NCBI GenBank assembly: GCA_030765055.1
Contig: CM060950.1
Span: 276,552,756 to 276,616,755, forward strand
Direction of reading: 5' to 3'
Source of the DNA: Mantis religiosa
Lineage: Eukaryota; Arthropoda; Insecta; Mantodea; Mantidae
Length of the DNA: 64,000 bases
Of this stretch, positions 1 through 9,696 are shown piece by piece. The notes under the pieces were generated by a model that was not told where the DNA came from, made no database searches, and saw only the letters and a list, made by a program, of their open reading frames with translations. Every line of letters starts with the position of its first letter. Position 1 is the stretch's first letter. The position numbers and the translations under genes were made by a program.

Positions 1-113
1 GAAAATCAGTTTATGTGGGGAAAAAGCTTGAAACTTTGTTCATTGGGATGTATTAATGTAAACAATGAAACTGTTATATAGAATAAAAAGAAGTATTTCA
101 GAAAGTAGAGTGC

Positions 114-218
114 CATTGTTACTAAAATTAGTCCCCAGAAACTAGTCTTCATAAAAAACTTGTAAGTGGAGAAAAGTATATACAAGGTTGACCCACTTGC
201 CTAATTTTAGTAACAATG
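114..218. repeat. MITE-like short inverted-repeat element
   Basis: An 18-bp perfect inverted repeat (CATTGTTACTAAAATTAG at 114-131 and its complement at 201-218) bounds about 105 bp. The inner part of the right end recurs near 52947 and 62909, always starting at TTACTAAAATTAGG, so this is a dispersed repeat. It abuts the C-terminal end of the hAT relic that follows. Confidence 0.6.
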
Positions 219-600
219 AATAAGCTCAGTTAAGCTGGGTGTAATGTTGGTGAACTTTACTTTTAAGTCAGTTGCTACATTGGCAAGTCTGTTTCTCTTC
301 AATGGCTTGATGTTGCACAACACTGAAAATGTTTTCTCGCGCAGATAGTTGGTCAGGAATGGCACAAGATACTTAAGTGCTTTGGTAGCAAGTTCATTAA
401 ATTCACTCTGCGCCAGAAACCAAAATTTGCCAGTTCATTTTCCTGGTACACAACCCTCCATCCTTTGCTGTTAAATAACTCTATTAATTGGTCCTGTTCT
501 TTTTCAGAAAGGCTATCAATGCTGCCTATGTCTTTTTTCTGGTAAGGATACTTTATCCACTCATTCTGACCATCTACCGGTGCTGGAAAGTACTTCCTCA

Positions 601-686
601 AATATTAAATTATAGATGAGACGACTCATCTATAATTTAATAATTGTTTCGCTTCACTGTGGTGTTCCAATACAGTTAAATTTGGA
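601..686. mobile_element. PLE-A mini-palindrome inserted in the hAT relic
   Basis: A 16-bp arm TTAAATTATAGATGAG, a 4-bp spacer and the complementary arm form a hairpin. The family A tail follows (GCTTCACTGTGGTG, then CCAATACAGTTAAAT). The flanks TACTTCCTCA (591-600) and TACTTCTTCA (687-696) look like a diverged target-site duplication. The hAT reading continues on either side. No coding part of the PLE is left. Confidence 0.7.
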
Positions 687-1788
687 TACTTCTTCACAGT
701 TTTTGATAGGCCATTCAGGTGTTCTACTATGGTTTCTTCAATATTTTTTGGCAAAGTTTCTTCTTATGAAGTCAGAAATTGTTCCAAAATTGGAAAGGAG
801 CCTGAGGATTTCTTTTCCACACAACCTTTACACACTTGAAGTTTTCATATCATTGCTTCAATTTTCTCATGAATCGTGAAAACATCTAGTTTTGATCCTT
901 GAAATTTGTGATTTAGTTCATTTATGTGTGAGAAGATATGAGCTAGATGTGCCACTTTGCACAACCGTTCAAAGTCACACAGTAGTTCACTGAGAGGAAA
1001 ATTTTCATGCTTGGTGTCTTCAAAAAATAGCCTCACTTCATCACATAACTCTAAAAATTGTGAAACAACATTTGCATAAGAAAGCCAGCAAGAATCTGTG
1101 TGCAAGAACAGTTGTTTATCTTCGCTTCTATTTCTTCACATATTTTCTTGAATATTCGTGGGTAAAGAGGACAGACTTTAATGTAGTTCACAATTACAAC
1201 CAACTCTTCTAATATTTCCTTCAAAACTGGTGGAATTTTTTTTACAGACAACACCTCTATGTACCAAGCAATGAGACCACTTAATCTCAGGGTTGACTGC
1301 TTGAAATCGAGCTTTAAATCTGGTGTTGTGTCCAGACATTGCTGCGGTTCCGTCGGTGCTTATGGCTGTACAAACTTTCCACTCAAGACCTTGCTCTGAA
1401 ATAAATCCATCAAGTATCTTAAAGACACCCTCAGCAGTGTTATGCAAGACTTCCCTACAAAACAGTAGGTCTTGAACAAGCTCTTTCTCGTGTTCGTAAC
1501 GTACAAAAGCTAACAAATGAGACTTGTCAGTGAAATCAGTACTTTGTTCAAGTTATAAAGCATAGATTGTTGTCAATTTTAACCTCATAATTAGTTCGTC
1601 CACAACATTTTGAGACATATCAACAACATGTTTAACTAAATCATTTGATGGTGGAACTGTGTTCGGTTCTTTGGCATCTGAGGCACCAAACATTATGCCA
1701 CACATCTTTTTATCAGCTGACAATATTAATTCCTGTGCAATGTTAAAGGCTTGCCACTTTTAGCAATGAGTAGTGCTGCTTCATAGGA

Positions 1789-1990
1789 AGTTAGCCCGCC
1801 TCGGTAGCGTCGATGGTGCCGTGTCTGCTTCACGTTCAAGAGCTCCCAGGTTTGAATCTTGGTCAGGGCGAGTTACCTGGATAAGATCTTTTACAGGGTT
1901 TTCCCTTATCCTGATAGATGAATGTCAGGTAACTCTAAGCTCCATGGACCCCGGACTCATTTGACTATCATTTCACCCATTTCATTCATT
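1789..1990 (+). mobile_element. tRNA-derived SINE, family 1, forward copy
   Basis: The sequence has a pol III box-B-like segment (GGTTTGAATCTTGG, about 1850-1863) after a tRNA-like head. The body runs through GAGTTACCTGG, GGGTTTTCCCTTAT and GATGAATGTCAGGTAACTC and ends near CATTTCACCCATTTC. A second copy in reverse lies at 9697-9890 with the same order of blocks. It splits the BED-finger end of the hAT relic from its core. Confidence 0.75.
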
Positions 1991-2341
1991 GTCCAATATG
2001 ACTTAACGTTGGAGGACGTAAATTGCAACAGCAAAAAATAGGAAGCTAGTGTTGCTTTTTCACTACTGGTTCCAGTAGAAATATTTTCTATTTTAGATTT
2101 ACTCCATTTTCATCTCTTTACTTTTTATTTTAAAATAATCAAGTGTTTTACCAATGCAACCCAGATGTTTCGTCTCTAAATGTCTTTGCAGCTTAACAGG
2201 CTTCATTGCATCATTGGACAGTACATCATAACACAAAATCATTGAGGTTTTTTAAACTGTATTGGAACACCACAGTGAAGCAAAATAATTATTAATTTTT
2301 AGATGAGTCGTATTTATTACACATCTGCTTCACTTTCGTAC

Positions 2342-3544
2342 CTATTTTGAGGACATGTTTCGCAAATCATCGTTTGCATCTTCGGCTCTTATGCGACTAA
2401 AGCTTGATCCAGTGGTGTGGGTAATTGTGTGGTTGCTGCTGCCATCTGTTGATTTAGTGATGAACTTAAATGTGGGATTCTCTTCTGGGGGGATTTCAAA
2501 GTTCATTAGTTGGTTTTTATGTTTTTCTATGTATATTCTCTCCCATATGACGAGTTCACTATGTTTTTGTACGTATTTTAGTAATTCTGTGCTATCTTCA
2601 ATTTCATGATTTTCAGACCAGAAATGAGCTGCTATTGCGGACTTATCAATATTTTTGTATCTTAAGTGCCTGAAGTGTTCTTTCTTTCTAGTGCCTATGT
2701 TTCTTTTTGTCCTCCCTATGTAAATTTTTTCACAGTCTTTACACTTAATCTTGTAAATGCCTGACTTTTCCTCTGGTTTTATCTTATCAGTATTATTACT
2801 GTGAAGTAGGTTTTTAATGTTGTAATTGTTTTTTGGTGCCAATGTTATATTGTATTTCTTGAATATTTTTTGGAACTTTTTTGTGGCCCAGGGGTGGTAA
2901 GTAAATTTAGCAAATCTAATTTCTTGTTTTATTGGTGTGAGAGCTGTGATCTGTTTTAATCTCTTTTGAAGTTTGAATGATTTTAGTTTTTTATCTACAA
3001 GGTTTTTTCCATATCCATTTTTAATTGCAGTTTTTAAGATTTGATGGTATTCGTTTTGATATTCTTGCTGGCTGAGGGGTAGATTTACTAATCTGTGTGT
3101 GAGACTGTTGATGGTTGCATGTTTGTGTGGAATTGGGTTGAAACTATTTGCTTTGATGTAATTATCTGTGTGTGTTGCTTTTCTATGGATACCAAATTCT
3201 AGTTTTTCATTGCTTTTTTTGATTTTAAGGTCTAAAAAAGGTAGAGTACAGTCCTCTTCAGTTTCCACTGTGAATTGTATGCTGGGTTCTTGTAGGTTGA
3301 GTAGTTTCAAAGCATCATCTATTTGTTTGTAGGGCACTATTGCAAAGATGTCGTCTACGTATCTGAACCATGTTTTAAAAATATGAGGGAAGGCTTTAGT
3401 TATATGTGTTTCGAAAAAGCTCATGTATAGATTGGCCAAAAATGGTGATAGCGGGCTTCCCATAGCTAGTCCTGAAATTTGTTTATAATATTTTCCATTG
3501 AAGACAAAATAATTTTGATGTATACATATTTCAGTCATTGCCAA
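2342..3544 (-). CDS. Penelope-like reverse transcriptase (C-terminal part) with GIY-YIG endonuclease
   Basis: This 400-aa open frame encodes the second half of a PLE reverse transcriptase. The motif GLAMGSPLSPFLANLYM lies near residues 24-40 and the catalytic box FRYVDDIFAI near residues 60-70, with both Asp present. A thumb and linker region follows. A GIY-YIG endonuclease begins around residue 270 (SGIYKI then IYIGRTKRN, with the HFW and ENH conserved blocks). PLE proteins nick chromosomal DNA and prime reverse transcription there. The first codon listed is TTG and the frame is open further upstream, so no true start is present and the N-terminal RT motifs are lost. The last 15 codons overlap the hammerhead-like motif. 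No internal stop is visible, so this is one of the younger copies. Confidence 0.85.
   Translation of the reverse strand: MAMTEICIHQNYFVFNGKYYKQISGLAMGSPLSPFLANLYMSFFETHITKAFPHIFKTWFRYVDDIFAIVPYKQIDDALKLLNLQEPSIQFTVETEEDCTLPFLDLKIKKSNEKLEFGIHRKATHTDNYIKANSFNPIPHKHATINSLTHRLVNLPLSQQEYQNEYHQILKTAIKNGYGKNLVDKKLKSFKLQKRLKQITALTPIKQEIRFAKFTYHPWATKKFQKIFKKYNITLAPKNNYNIKNLLHSNNTDKIKPEEKSGIYKIKCKDCEKIYIGRTKRNIGTRKKEHFRHLRYKNIDKSAIAAHFWSENHEIEDSTELLKYVQKHSELVIWERIYIEKHKNQLMNFEIPPEENPTFKFITKSTDGSSNHTITHTTGSSFSRIRAEDANDDLRNMSSK
2347..2390 (-). ncRNA. hammerhead-ribozyme-like motif, PLE family A
   Basis: On the minus strand the order is stem I (GAG), core CCGAAGA, stem II (GCAAAC, loop, ending TTTGC), GAAA, a 2-bp stem III with loop AT, GTC as the cleavage triplet, then CTC. 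The core differs from CUGANGA at one base (C for U), so this copy may be inactive. The motif lies inside the end of the GIY-YIG ORF. Confidence 0.6.
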
Positions 3545-3654
3545 GTATTCTTCTATTGCACTGCTATTATGACGCTGCCCTACAAGCTCCCAGCTCTATG
3601 TTGATTGCATCTCTCAGCTGCATTACATTGTTATGATATAGCTGCACCAAAAAT

Positions 3655-3775
3655 GTTAAGTAAAACGTTGGAAAGAGATTGAAAATGGAGGCCAGGGCCT
3701 TTGAAACTAGTCTCTCATAAATATATGAAAAAGTAAGTGACGAGTGTCAATAAACCAACCACAAATAATTTTTAT
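3655..3775 (+). mobile_element. PLE family E 3'-end fragment with hammerhead-like motif
   Basis: About 120 bp match the 3' end of the element at 39280-39390. GAGA pairs with TCTC as stem I, GGAGGC with GCCTTT as stem II, then GAAAC, loop TA and GTC. The core reads TTGAAAA in both copies, two bases off the hammerhead consensus. The tail AGTAAGTGACGAGTGTCAAT follows. Confidence 0.65.
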
Positions 3776-3884
3776 ATTAAAACGTATGTAGTTTGGCACC
3801 AAGCAGATGAGTGACTCAGTAAATACAATTCTAAGTTTTCTATTGTTTTAATTCAACATTATAACTTGAATTAAAGGGATCCTT

Positions 3885-3950
3885 CACGGACCCCCTGACA
3901 TCCCCTCGCGGACCCCCAGGGGTCCACGGACCACTCTTTGAGATACACTG
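3885..3950 (-). repeat. hAT-type terminal sequence
   Basis: On the minus strand the segment begins CAGTGTATCTCAAAGAGTGG and continues with GGTCCGTGGACCCC and GGGGGTCCGCG, typical of hAT ends. It may be the 5' terminus of the hAT relic at 220-2240, displaced by the PLE at 2245-3610. The match is by resemblance only. Confidence 0.5.
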
Positions 3951-4232
3951 GCATAGACCACTTCAGTTTCAAATACAAAGTAATTTACAATATAAAATAA
4001 CACTATACACATATAGACAATTGTTCATAAGACCACATCAGTCATGTGACAAAGAATGCAAGTTTATAAAATTGAGCTAAATATTGATAATGTGAATCTA
4101 TATATACCATGTCAAAAACTCAACTATGCTTAAAATTTAATTAATTTCCATTATGGATTAGAAACTCATCTTCATTATAAAAACAATGGGTTCAGAAATG
4201 CATTTTGAGCTCCTTTTTAAAAGTATTTCTGT

Positions 4233-4870
4233 CTATCGATGACTCCAGTCTTTTTGGTAATATATTGAACTATTTTGATCCAGCATAAATAATATTTTTA
4301 TTTCCAAACTGGCCCCTATATGATTGAAAAAAAAAATTCTGCAAGTGTGGTGCTTGTATATATCTTTATTTGGGCAACGGATACTGTTAAATGTTTTTTT
4401 ATACACAAAATAACAATTTACATATATGCAAAAGAGGGGTAAGATTTTGAATTTTTTAAAGTATGATCTACATGACCCAGATTGTGGCAACTTAGCTAAA
4501 ACTCTAATAGCCCTCTTTTGGACTGAAAATAGGTGTGCAAAAAGAGTCTTACCAGCAGAACCCCATAAAATAGCCCCATATTCCAGATGTGAATGAAATA
4601 ATGAAAAATATACGTTATGAATTACTGGAGGAGGTAAAACGTTAACTAGTTGGCATAACAAAAACACAGCTTTGTTAAGTTTAGATTAAACAGTCGAAAT
4701 GTGATTTTGCCAGGAGAGATTATCATCAATGTTAATGCCTAAGAATTTTGTGTTTTGCACTCTAGATATATTTTCCTCTGTGTATGTCAAATTCAATCCA
4801 TTACAGATATAGCTCCTGCCCAATGAAAATAGTAAGTAATTGGTTTTATTAATATTTGGAGAACATTTTG
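4233..4870 (-). pseudogene. non-LTR retrotransposon (CR1/Jockey-like) RT C-terminal fragment
   Basis: Minus-strand translation gives the region after the RT active site of a LINE: TKFLGINIDDNLSWQNHIS (about 4700-4750), one stop, then a 144-aa open piece with HSHLEYGAILWGSAGK, SVQKRAIRVL and the Cys/Tyr-rich C-terminal end. The palm with YxDD is absent. The fragment lies just downstream, in gene order, of papilin exon 5289-5816. Confidence 0.75.
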
Positions 4871-5288
4871 AGTATAAAAGTATTTTTCTAGATCTCTGTA
4901 CATGCCACCAAGAAACTGAAATCTTTCAGCTTCCTCATAGAGCACTCATTTCTCCTGATTTATTTTTGCACCATTGAAGAACGCTTTGGGAGATATGAAC
5001 AGTCAAAGAAGCAATGCATTCATGCTTAAAGGCATAACCAGAACATTTCTTTCTGTTGGAATAACAGTTGTGCAAAATTGTGAGAAATGTATTAGAATAA
5101 GAGGAATACTTTATCACAATATGAGATTTTATTTGTATCTTAGCAACAATGTATAAATACAAAAATAATGTATAAGTAATAAATAAAATAATAATTAATA
5201 TAAAATGAAATTTTCTTTTACTTGTTAAAAATCTCTGTAAATAACACAGTTTAGTAGACCCATAGCTCAAAGAAAATATGTTTCTTAC
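4871..5288. other. intron sequence, nothing recognised
   Basis: This AT-rich stretch follows the Ig exon in the direction of papilin transcription. Small ORFs at 4935-5270 and 4974-5156 show no recognisable motif. It begins with the GTAAGA splice donor on the minus strand at 5283-5288. Confidence 0.5.
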
Positions 5289-5816
5289 CTGTAAATACCC
5301 TTGGGGTTACTAATTCTGGTTCAGCAGGAGGTCGGCGTTCTGGTGCTGGAGGTTCTGTTGGTGGAGTAGGTGGTTCAACTACTGGAGGTTTAGGGCGGTA
5401 AGGATATTGAGGACGTTCAATAGGAGATGGAGCTGGAACTGGAGCTGGTGTTTCTGGTCTTTTGGGTGGTGGCACCAAATATTTTATATATGGTGAATCT
5501 TCAGCATTGCTGGAATAAACAGGCCCAACAGCTTGGACAGTCACTGTCCATGATGCAGCTCTTCCAAAACCATTATATGCCTGACAGGTATAGGGACCAA
5601 GACTTCTTAGTGTGACGGAACGGATAAGGAGGGCATGATCTTGACGTTGCTCATACTGTTCAGAACTAAGAGGTAGCATGCGATCACCACGCCACCAAGT
5701 AACTATGGGCCGAGGCCAGCCTACTGCATAACACTGAAGTACTGTTACTGCACCCAACGTCACCACCACATATGTGCTATCTTCCCCAATAATCATTGCA
5801 GGCCGTGATGAAGGAT
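5289..5816 (-). CDS. Ppn: papilin exon: Ig domain plus Pro-rich linker
   Basis: This 528-nt exon (phase 1 in, phase 1 out) is bounded by an acceptor AG at 5817-5818 and a GTAAGA donor at 5283-5288. It encodes an I-set Ig domain with the first Cys in VTVLQCYAVGWPRP, the core Trp in VTWWRGD and the second Cys in LGPYTCQAYNG. A Pro/Glu-rich spacer with many PP, PAP and PP-T-P runs follows. Papilin is a secreted extracellular-matrix protein related to ADAMTS-like proteins. In flies it is a basement-membrane component, and its mammalian and insect forms inhibit procollagen N-proteinase. The linker probably leads to further Ig domains and a PLAC domain to the left of the window. The exon is intact with clean splice sites. 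Assignment to papilin rests on the joined domain order. Confidence 0.9.
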
Positions 5817-6710
5817 CTATAATTATGTTAGTAACACACATACACCCATGCAGTAAACAGGCAATTCATAAACAATTATTAGTCTGTACACAACCAGCTG
5901 AAGATCTTGTGCAAGATGCAATTGTAGCTCAATTTTTCTATTTAATCATAAGGGTAATAAGGAGAGACTGAGGTGCAAAGTAACCAATGTGTTACATTCA
6001 CATGGTTATTTTTACCCACTTTTCAACAAATGATTCTTTCCAATTTTTGTAAGAGGAGCAATATGAGTGTTTAATGGAGTTTCAGTTTCCATCATTTAAT
6101 TATTTACTTCACTGCATTTAGATTATGCATGCACATAATGGGAATGTATGTTTAACTTTTAAGACTGAAATGACCTTATTTATAGAACTAAATGATGATT
6201 TTATTAAAATTAAATATATAAACAATTAACAATACTAGGCATAGATCTTGGCCAAAATTGCTATGTCAGTGAATTTCACAGTCAGTCTGCTACTACAGAA
6301 AATGTTCTTTTCACCTCAGTCTTCCCTTAAGCAGCAGAATATTAATGTAAAATATTTAAACTTCATGATATGGAACATGCTGGATACTACAAAAATATCC
6401 TCTGGGGTTACTTTTCAATTAGAAGTATACATTTCATTGCTTCCCTAACATAGTCTTGACTTGATAACAATAGCAAAAATGCTTAATGTATCATTAGTTT
6501 GAACTAAAGCTAATCTCTAAAGGGGATATTACCTTTTCATACCAGAATTTAAAATTTATTTTTCAGTGAAAAAACAATACAAGACAGGAAGTTGTTTTAT
6601 TATGAGAAATAAAACAGAGTGAAATATGTGCCTGAATGCAAAATATATTTGCCTAACAATGACAAATATAAAAAAAGTGCAGGAATTCCATACTTCCAGA
6701 AAGTATGGTA
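5817..6710. other. intron sequence, nothing recognised
   Basis: This AT-rich stretch lies between the Ig exon acceptor and the mariner terminus. ORFs at 5774-5971, 6248-6448 and 6600-6854 are low-information frames. A small hairpin (CCATACTT and AAGTATGG) lies near 6688-6708 next to the transposon end. Confidence 0.5.
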
Positions 6711-6925
6711 TGCGCCAAAATATACAGTACTCATTTTCGCGCAGTGCACATGTGCACGCCTGAGCATCTGTGTGTTGTTACATTGCCATGATGTATAGTT
6801 AGTTGTGTAAAGAACTTTATGGTCTGTGATTGGAAGTGACAATGGATCTCGCAATGGAGGAAAAAGTTATTAAATTATAGATGAGTCATATTTATTACAC
6901 ATCAGCTTCACTTACGTACCTATAT

Positions 6926-6967
6926 TGAGGACATGTTTCACGAACCATCATCTGCATCATCAGCCCT
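6926..6967 (-). ncRNA. hammerhead-ribozyme-like motif, PLE-A left arm
   Basis: Minus-strand order: GGG, core CTGATGA, a weakened stem II, GAAAC, loop AT, GTC, CTC. The core and cleavage triplet are intact but stem II has mismatches. Confidence 0.6.
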
Positions 6968-6980
6968 AATGTAACTCATT

Positions 6981-7023
6981 AGAGCTGATGATGTGAACGA
7001 ATGTTCGCAAAACATGTCCTCAA
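6981..7023 (+). ncRNA. hammerhead-ribozyme-like motif, PLE-A right arm
   Basis: Order: stem I GAG, core CTGATGA (6985-6991), stem II GTGAAC, loop GAAT, GTTCGC, then AAAAC in place of GAAAC, loop AT, GTC, CTC. The single G-to-A change in the GAAA block probably inactivates it. The fold is otherwise canonical, with the very short stem III known from PLE hammerheads. Confidence 0.65.
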
Positions 7024-7984
7024 TATAGATGAATAAGTGAAGCTCATGTGTAATAAATACGACTCATCTATAATTTAATAATTGTTTTACTTTGCTGTGG
7101 TGTTTCAATACAGTTAAATTTCAATATAGGAGGTAAAAGTGTTTATAGTGGAGTATTATTTTTGCTCATACGGAAACAGTTATCAAGGTCGACCAAGTTA
7201 AAGTTAGTGGCAGAACAATATGGTGAACACTTCAATAAGCCAGCACCTAGCAACACAGTCATGCTATCTGTTGTTAAAAAGTTTTGTTGTATGGGTAATG
7301 TATTGTCAATGCAATGGAAGGTCTGGTAGGCTAGTGACTGGGTTCACAAATGAAAATCATGGACATGTCCTCAATTAGGTGTTGCAGTCTCCAAAGCAAG
7401 GTCTTCGGCAAACATGTCTGAAATTAAAAATCAGCAATACATCACTTCAAACATTGTTTGAAGACATAGGTGGATTTCCGTACTGAATACAGGTTGGGAA
7501 ACGACTGACTGAGCATGATAGGAATGTCAGGGCAGAATATTGTGCATGAATTTTGGCTATGGTATACGACGATCCAGATTTCTTGTTCAACATGTGGTTC
7601 TCTGACGAAAGTCACATCGCCAAACAACTCGCTTTCTTGGTTTCGAGAGGCCAGACACTGTAGTCCAGAAACTGCAGCATAGTATGCATGTGACAATCTG
7701 GTGTACAGTGTCAGGAAATGATGTGCTAGGTCCGTATTTCATTGAGAATGATGATGGTGCAGTTCTTACTGTTAACCAGGAATGCTACAGGAACATAGTG
7801 ATTGGGCCATTTATTCAGGATCTAAGAAGATTTTGTCATGCAAGGAACATGCAGATGAATAGATAGTAGTTCCAACAAGATGGGGTGACCTGCTACACCA
7901 CTCAACAGTCAATGGCTATGCTGCAAGAAACCTTTCCAGGATGAGTAATTTCCCATAATTTCCAGTACTATATATTTTGGCGCA

Positions 7985-8744
7985 TACTGTATAATGTTAT
8001 AATATTGGACATGTGGACTATTAAGGAAGTATAAGAACCATTAAACTTTTTCCAGAAAGCTTGGATAAAAATGAAAAAGAAAACAAATACACTAAAGATG
8101 CTTTTTCCTGACACAGAAAAAATATAGTTATTTAAGTTCACTATCTTCAGCTGTTAATTGCAGCTTCAATTTGGTAACCTTCTAAGTATGACCATCAGCA
8201 GTTACAAATCTCTGTCTTCCTGTATTTATACAACCAACTTTGGCCACTCAGCAAATTAATATAAATTATCTTCTGAGAATACTAGGAAAGTTTACAAGCC
8301 TATTTGTTTCAGTACAACAGGCCTTTGATTTGTTATGGTGCATACAACATGTTGAATGACACTCATTAAAATTGGCAAATAACCAGTCTGAGCCAAAGGG
8401 ATCAATATAATGAGTGCAGTTTTCTTTCCTATTCATAACATTTTGTTCTAGTTTTAATGAGTATTTGCAGAGTGCACAATAATATTCAGCTGAATGTACC
8501 AGTGCAAGAACAAAGATTTTACAATGCATTTTCATGTTAGATAAAAACCAATATCCTTTGTTATTCTTTATGCTTTACATGACTTAGGACATGCTTCAAA
8601 ACACTGAAGATTTACAAATAGGATATATGCAATGTTTTTGTAATATTTTATTTTTGACTAAGTTTTTCACAACATAAAAAATTAGATTCAACTTATGTGT
8701 ATGCATGAACTTATTATTATTGTTGTGCATTGCTGAGATCCGAG
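7985..8744. other. intron sequence with one Cys-rich open frame
   Basis: No known element is recognised. An 89-codon minus-strand frame at 8266-8535 carries nine Cys, including the pattern NECHSTCC. It lacks a splice pattern matching the phase 1 papilin exons on either side and is not called as a gene. Confidence 0.4.
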
Positions 8745-8983
8745 TACAGGTGATCAAAAAGTTTCTGAATTCTCTTGATATACTTTAATTAAACTTGTTA
8801 ACATAGTGAATAGATTAAGTGCTCAAACTTTTTATTGATGCACAGGCACAAATATAAGAAAAATAATTTGGTTAATTTTTACAACTGTTTGCCAAATGAC
8901 CATTTCCTCAGTTGATATACTTTGCAGATTTCTTACTGGTGTACAGCGTAATGACCACTGAGAGACAAATTTAAGGAAGATAA

Positions 8984-9078
8984 CAGCTGATGATGTTAGG
9001 AAGTCCTAACGAAACGCGTTCTAGGTAAATACTAGCAATAAATGGAGCATTGAGTATTAGTTCGACTCAAAATTGTAT
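8984..9078 (+). mobile_element. solo PLE-B 3' end with hammerhead motif
   Basis: Stem II GTTAGGA pairs with TCCTAAC between core CTGATGA (8987-8993) and GAAAC (9011-9015). A 2-nt loop GC and GTT follow, then the family B 3' region (TAAATACTAGCAATAAATGG, TAGTTCGACTCAAAATTGTA). It matches 58002-58097 almost base for base. It is a single copy, not a palindrome, and lies between direct repeats of CTGTTTGCCAAATGAC (about 8885-8900) and CTGTCTGCCAAATGAC (about 9083-9098). Confidence 0.75.
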
Positions 9079-9407
9079 TACAACTGTCTGCCAAATGACA
9101 CATTTCTCAGTTAGCAGATTTTGCACAAGGGCTCATATTAATGTTTGTTTTAATGTATATGAAACAAAAGACATTTTCTAAAGTGAAATATGTAAAATGA
9201 AATATAGGTCTGCTATGACTGTTGAACATTTAGAATCCATTTTAATGAAAGGCAACACAAAATTGGTACCACCAATATTTACAATTATAGCATTTACTCT
9301 ATTTACTTAGAGCTGAGTTATTATATCCAATTCTCTAAACTTAATATAATTTCCATTCAAAACATACATCTAAAACAACATTTTATGTATACAAAAAATG
9401 GTATCTT

Positions 9408-9690
9408 CTGAATGATTAGAGTAGCTGAAATCATTAAGCCATGGGCTCAAATGGGATGTCAACAGTTCAAATCCTACCAGGACGTCCTCCCTGACTGATA
9501 TTTCTTCCGGTTTTTTCTGGGACTTCATAATTGACAAATTTCAGAGGGATACTCTAAATTTACGCCTGAAAGTTTCTTTCCCAAATTTCCATTCTCAATT
9601 ATCATTTCAACATATAATCAGTGTCCATCATCTGTGGTGCCATATGAAGTACCCTCCCCCACATCCTCCAACATTAATTCATACTGGGCG
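9408..9690 (+). mobile_element. tRNA-derived SINE-like repeat, family 2
   Basis: The segment contains CAGTTCAAATCCTACCAGG (about 9467-9485), which resembles a pol III box B. A SINE-like body follows (GACGTCCTCCCTGACTGATA, TTCTTCCGGTTTTTTCTGG). It is immediately followed by a reversed family 1 SINE. No second copy was found in the window. Confidence 0.5.
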
Positions 9691-9696
9691 AAGAAT

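Larger units (their letters stand above)
220..2240 (-). pseudogene. hAT transposase relic, ZBED5/SCAND3-like, interrupted by a PLE and a SINE
   Basis: Read on the minus strand, this decayed hAT transposase starts with a BED-type zinc finger (about 2130-2240, peptide LQRHLETKH). It continues near 1700-1790 (YEAALLIAK, KMCGIMFG) and then into an open segment at 1178-1516 with the hAT block TDGTAAMSG. Further segments lie at 845-1105 and 353-601, and the C-terminal segment (RLANVATDLKVKF) lies at about 220-430. Frameshifts separate the segments. A SINE at about 1789-1990 splits the N-terminus from the core and a PLE mini-palindrome sits at 601-686. The protein would cut and join transposon ends in the nucleus, but this copy cannot be functional. 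The family is recognised from conserved peptides. A domesticated ZBED gene is unlikely given the lesions. Confidence 0.8.
2245..3610 (-). mobile_element. Penelope-like element, family A, 5'-truncated
   Basis: The family A tail reads on the minus strand at 2245-2300 (complement of ACTGTATTGGAACACCACAG). It is preceded by the terminal repeat, a hammerhead-like motif, and a long ORF for reverse transcriptase plus GIY-YIG. The RT N-terminal half is missing: the open frame stops near 3600 in sequence that does not continue the family. The insertion lies between the BED-finger end of the hAT relic and that element's probable terminus near 3950. Confidence 0.85.
6868..7128. mobile_element. palindromic PLE-A insertion in the mariner transposase
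   Basis: Arms at about 6868-6970 and 6978-7081 are inverted copies of the family A 3' end, each with a hammerhead-like motif facing outward. The right side alone carries the tail (TTGCTGTGGTG, then CAATACAGTTAAATTTC). The flanks GGAGGAAAAAGT (6856-6867) and GGAGGTAAAAGT (7129-7140) are a 12-bp target duplication with one mismatch. Removing the insert restores the transposase frame. Confidence 0.85.
6842..7950 (+). pseudogene. mariner-like transposase relic (DUF4817-type N-terminus)
   Basis: The frame starts at ATG 6842 (MDLAMEEKV). It is interrupted by the PLE at 6868-7128 and resumes with VFIVEYYF and a helix-turn-helix region. The catalytic core shows the first Asp in FNMWFSDESHI (about 7590) and the second in FQQDGVTCYT (about 7870), with WCTVSGNDVLGPYFIE between them. 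The third acidic residue and the C-terminus are missing, because the frame runs into the right TIR shortly after LQETFPG. Several stops and frameshifts break it. The protein would excise and insert DNA at TA dinucleotides, but this copy is dead. Confidence 0.8.
6711..7984 (+). mobile_element. Tc1/mariner-type element with TIRs and TA target duplication
   Basis: The left end TGCGCCAAAATATACAGTAC (6711-6730) matches the complement of the right end (7965-7984) with one mismatch over 21 bp. Both ends are flanked by TA (6709-6710 and 7985-7986), the canonical target duplication of the IS630-Tc1-mariner superfamily. The element carries a broken transposase and a palindromic PLE at 6868-7128. Confidence 0.8.
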
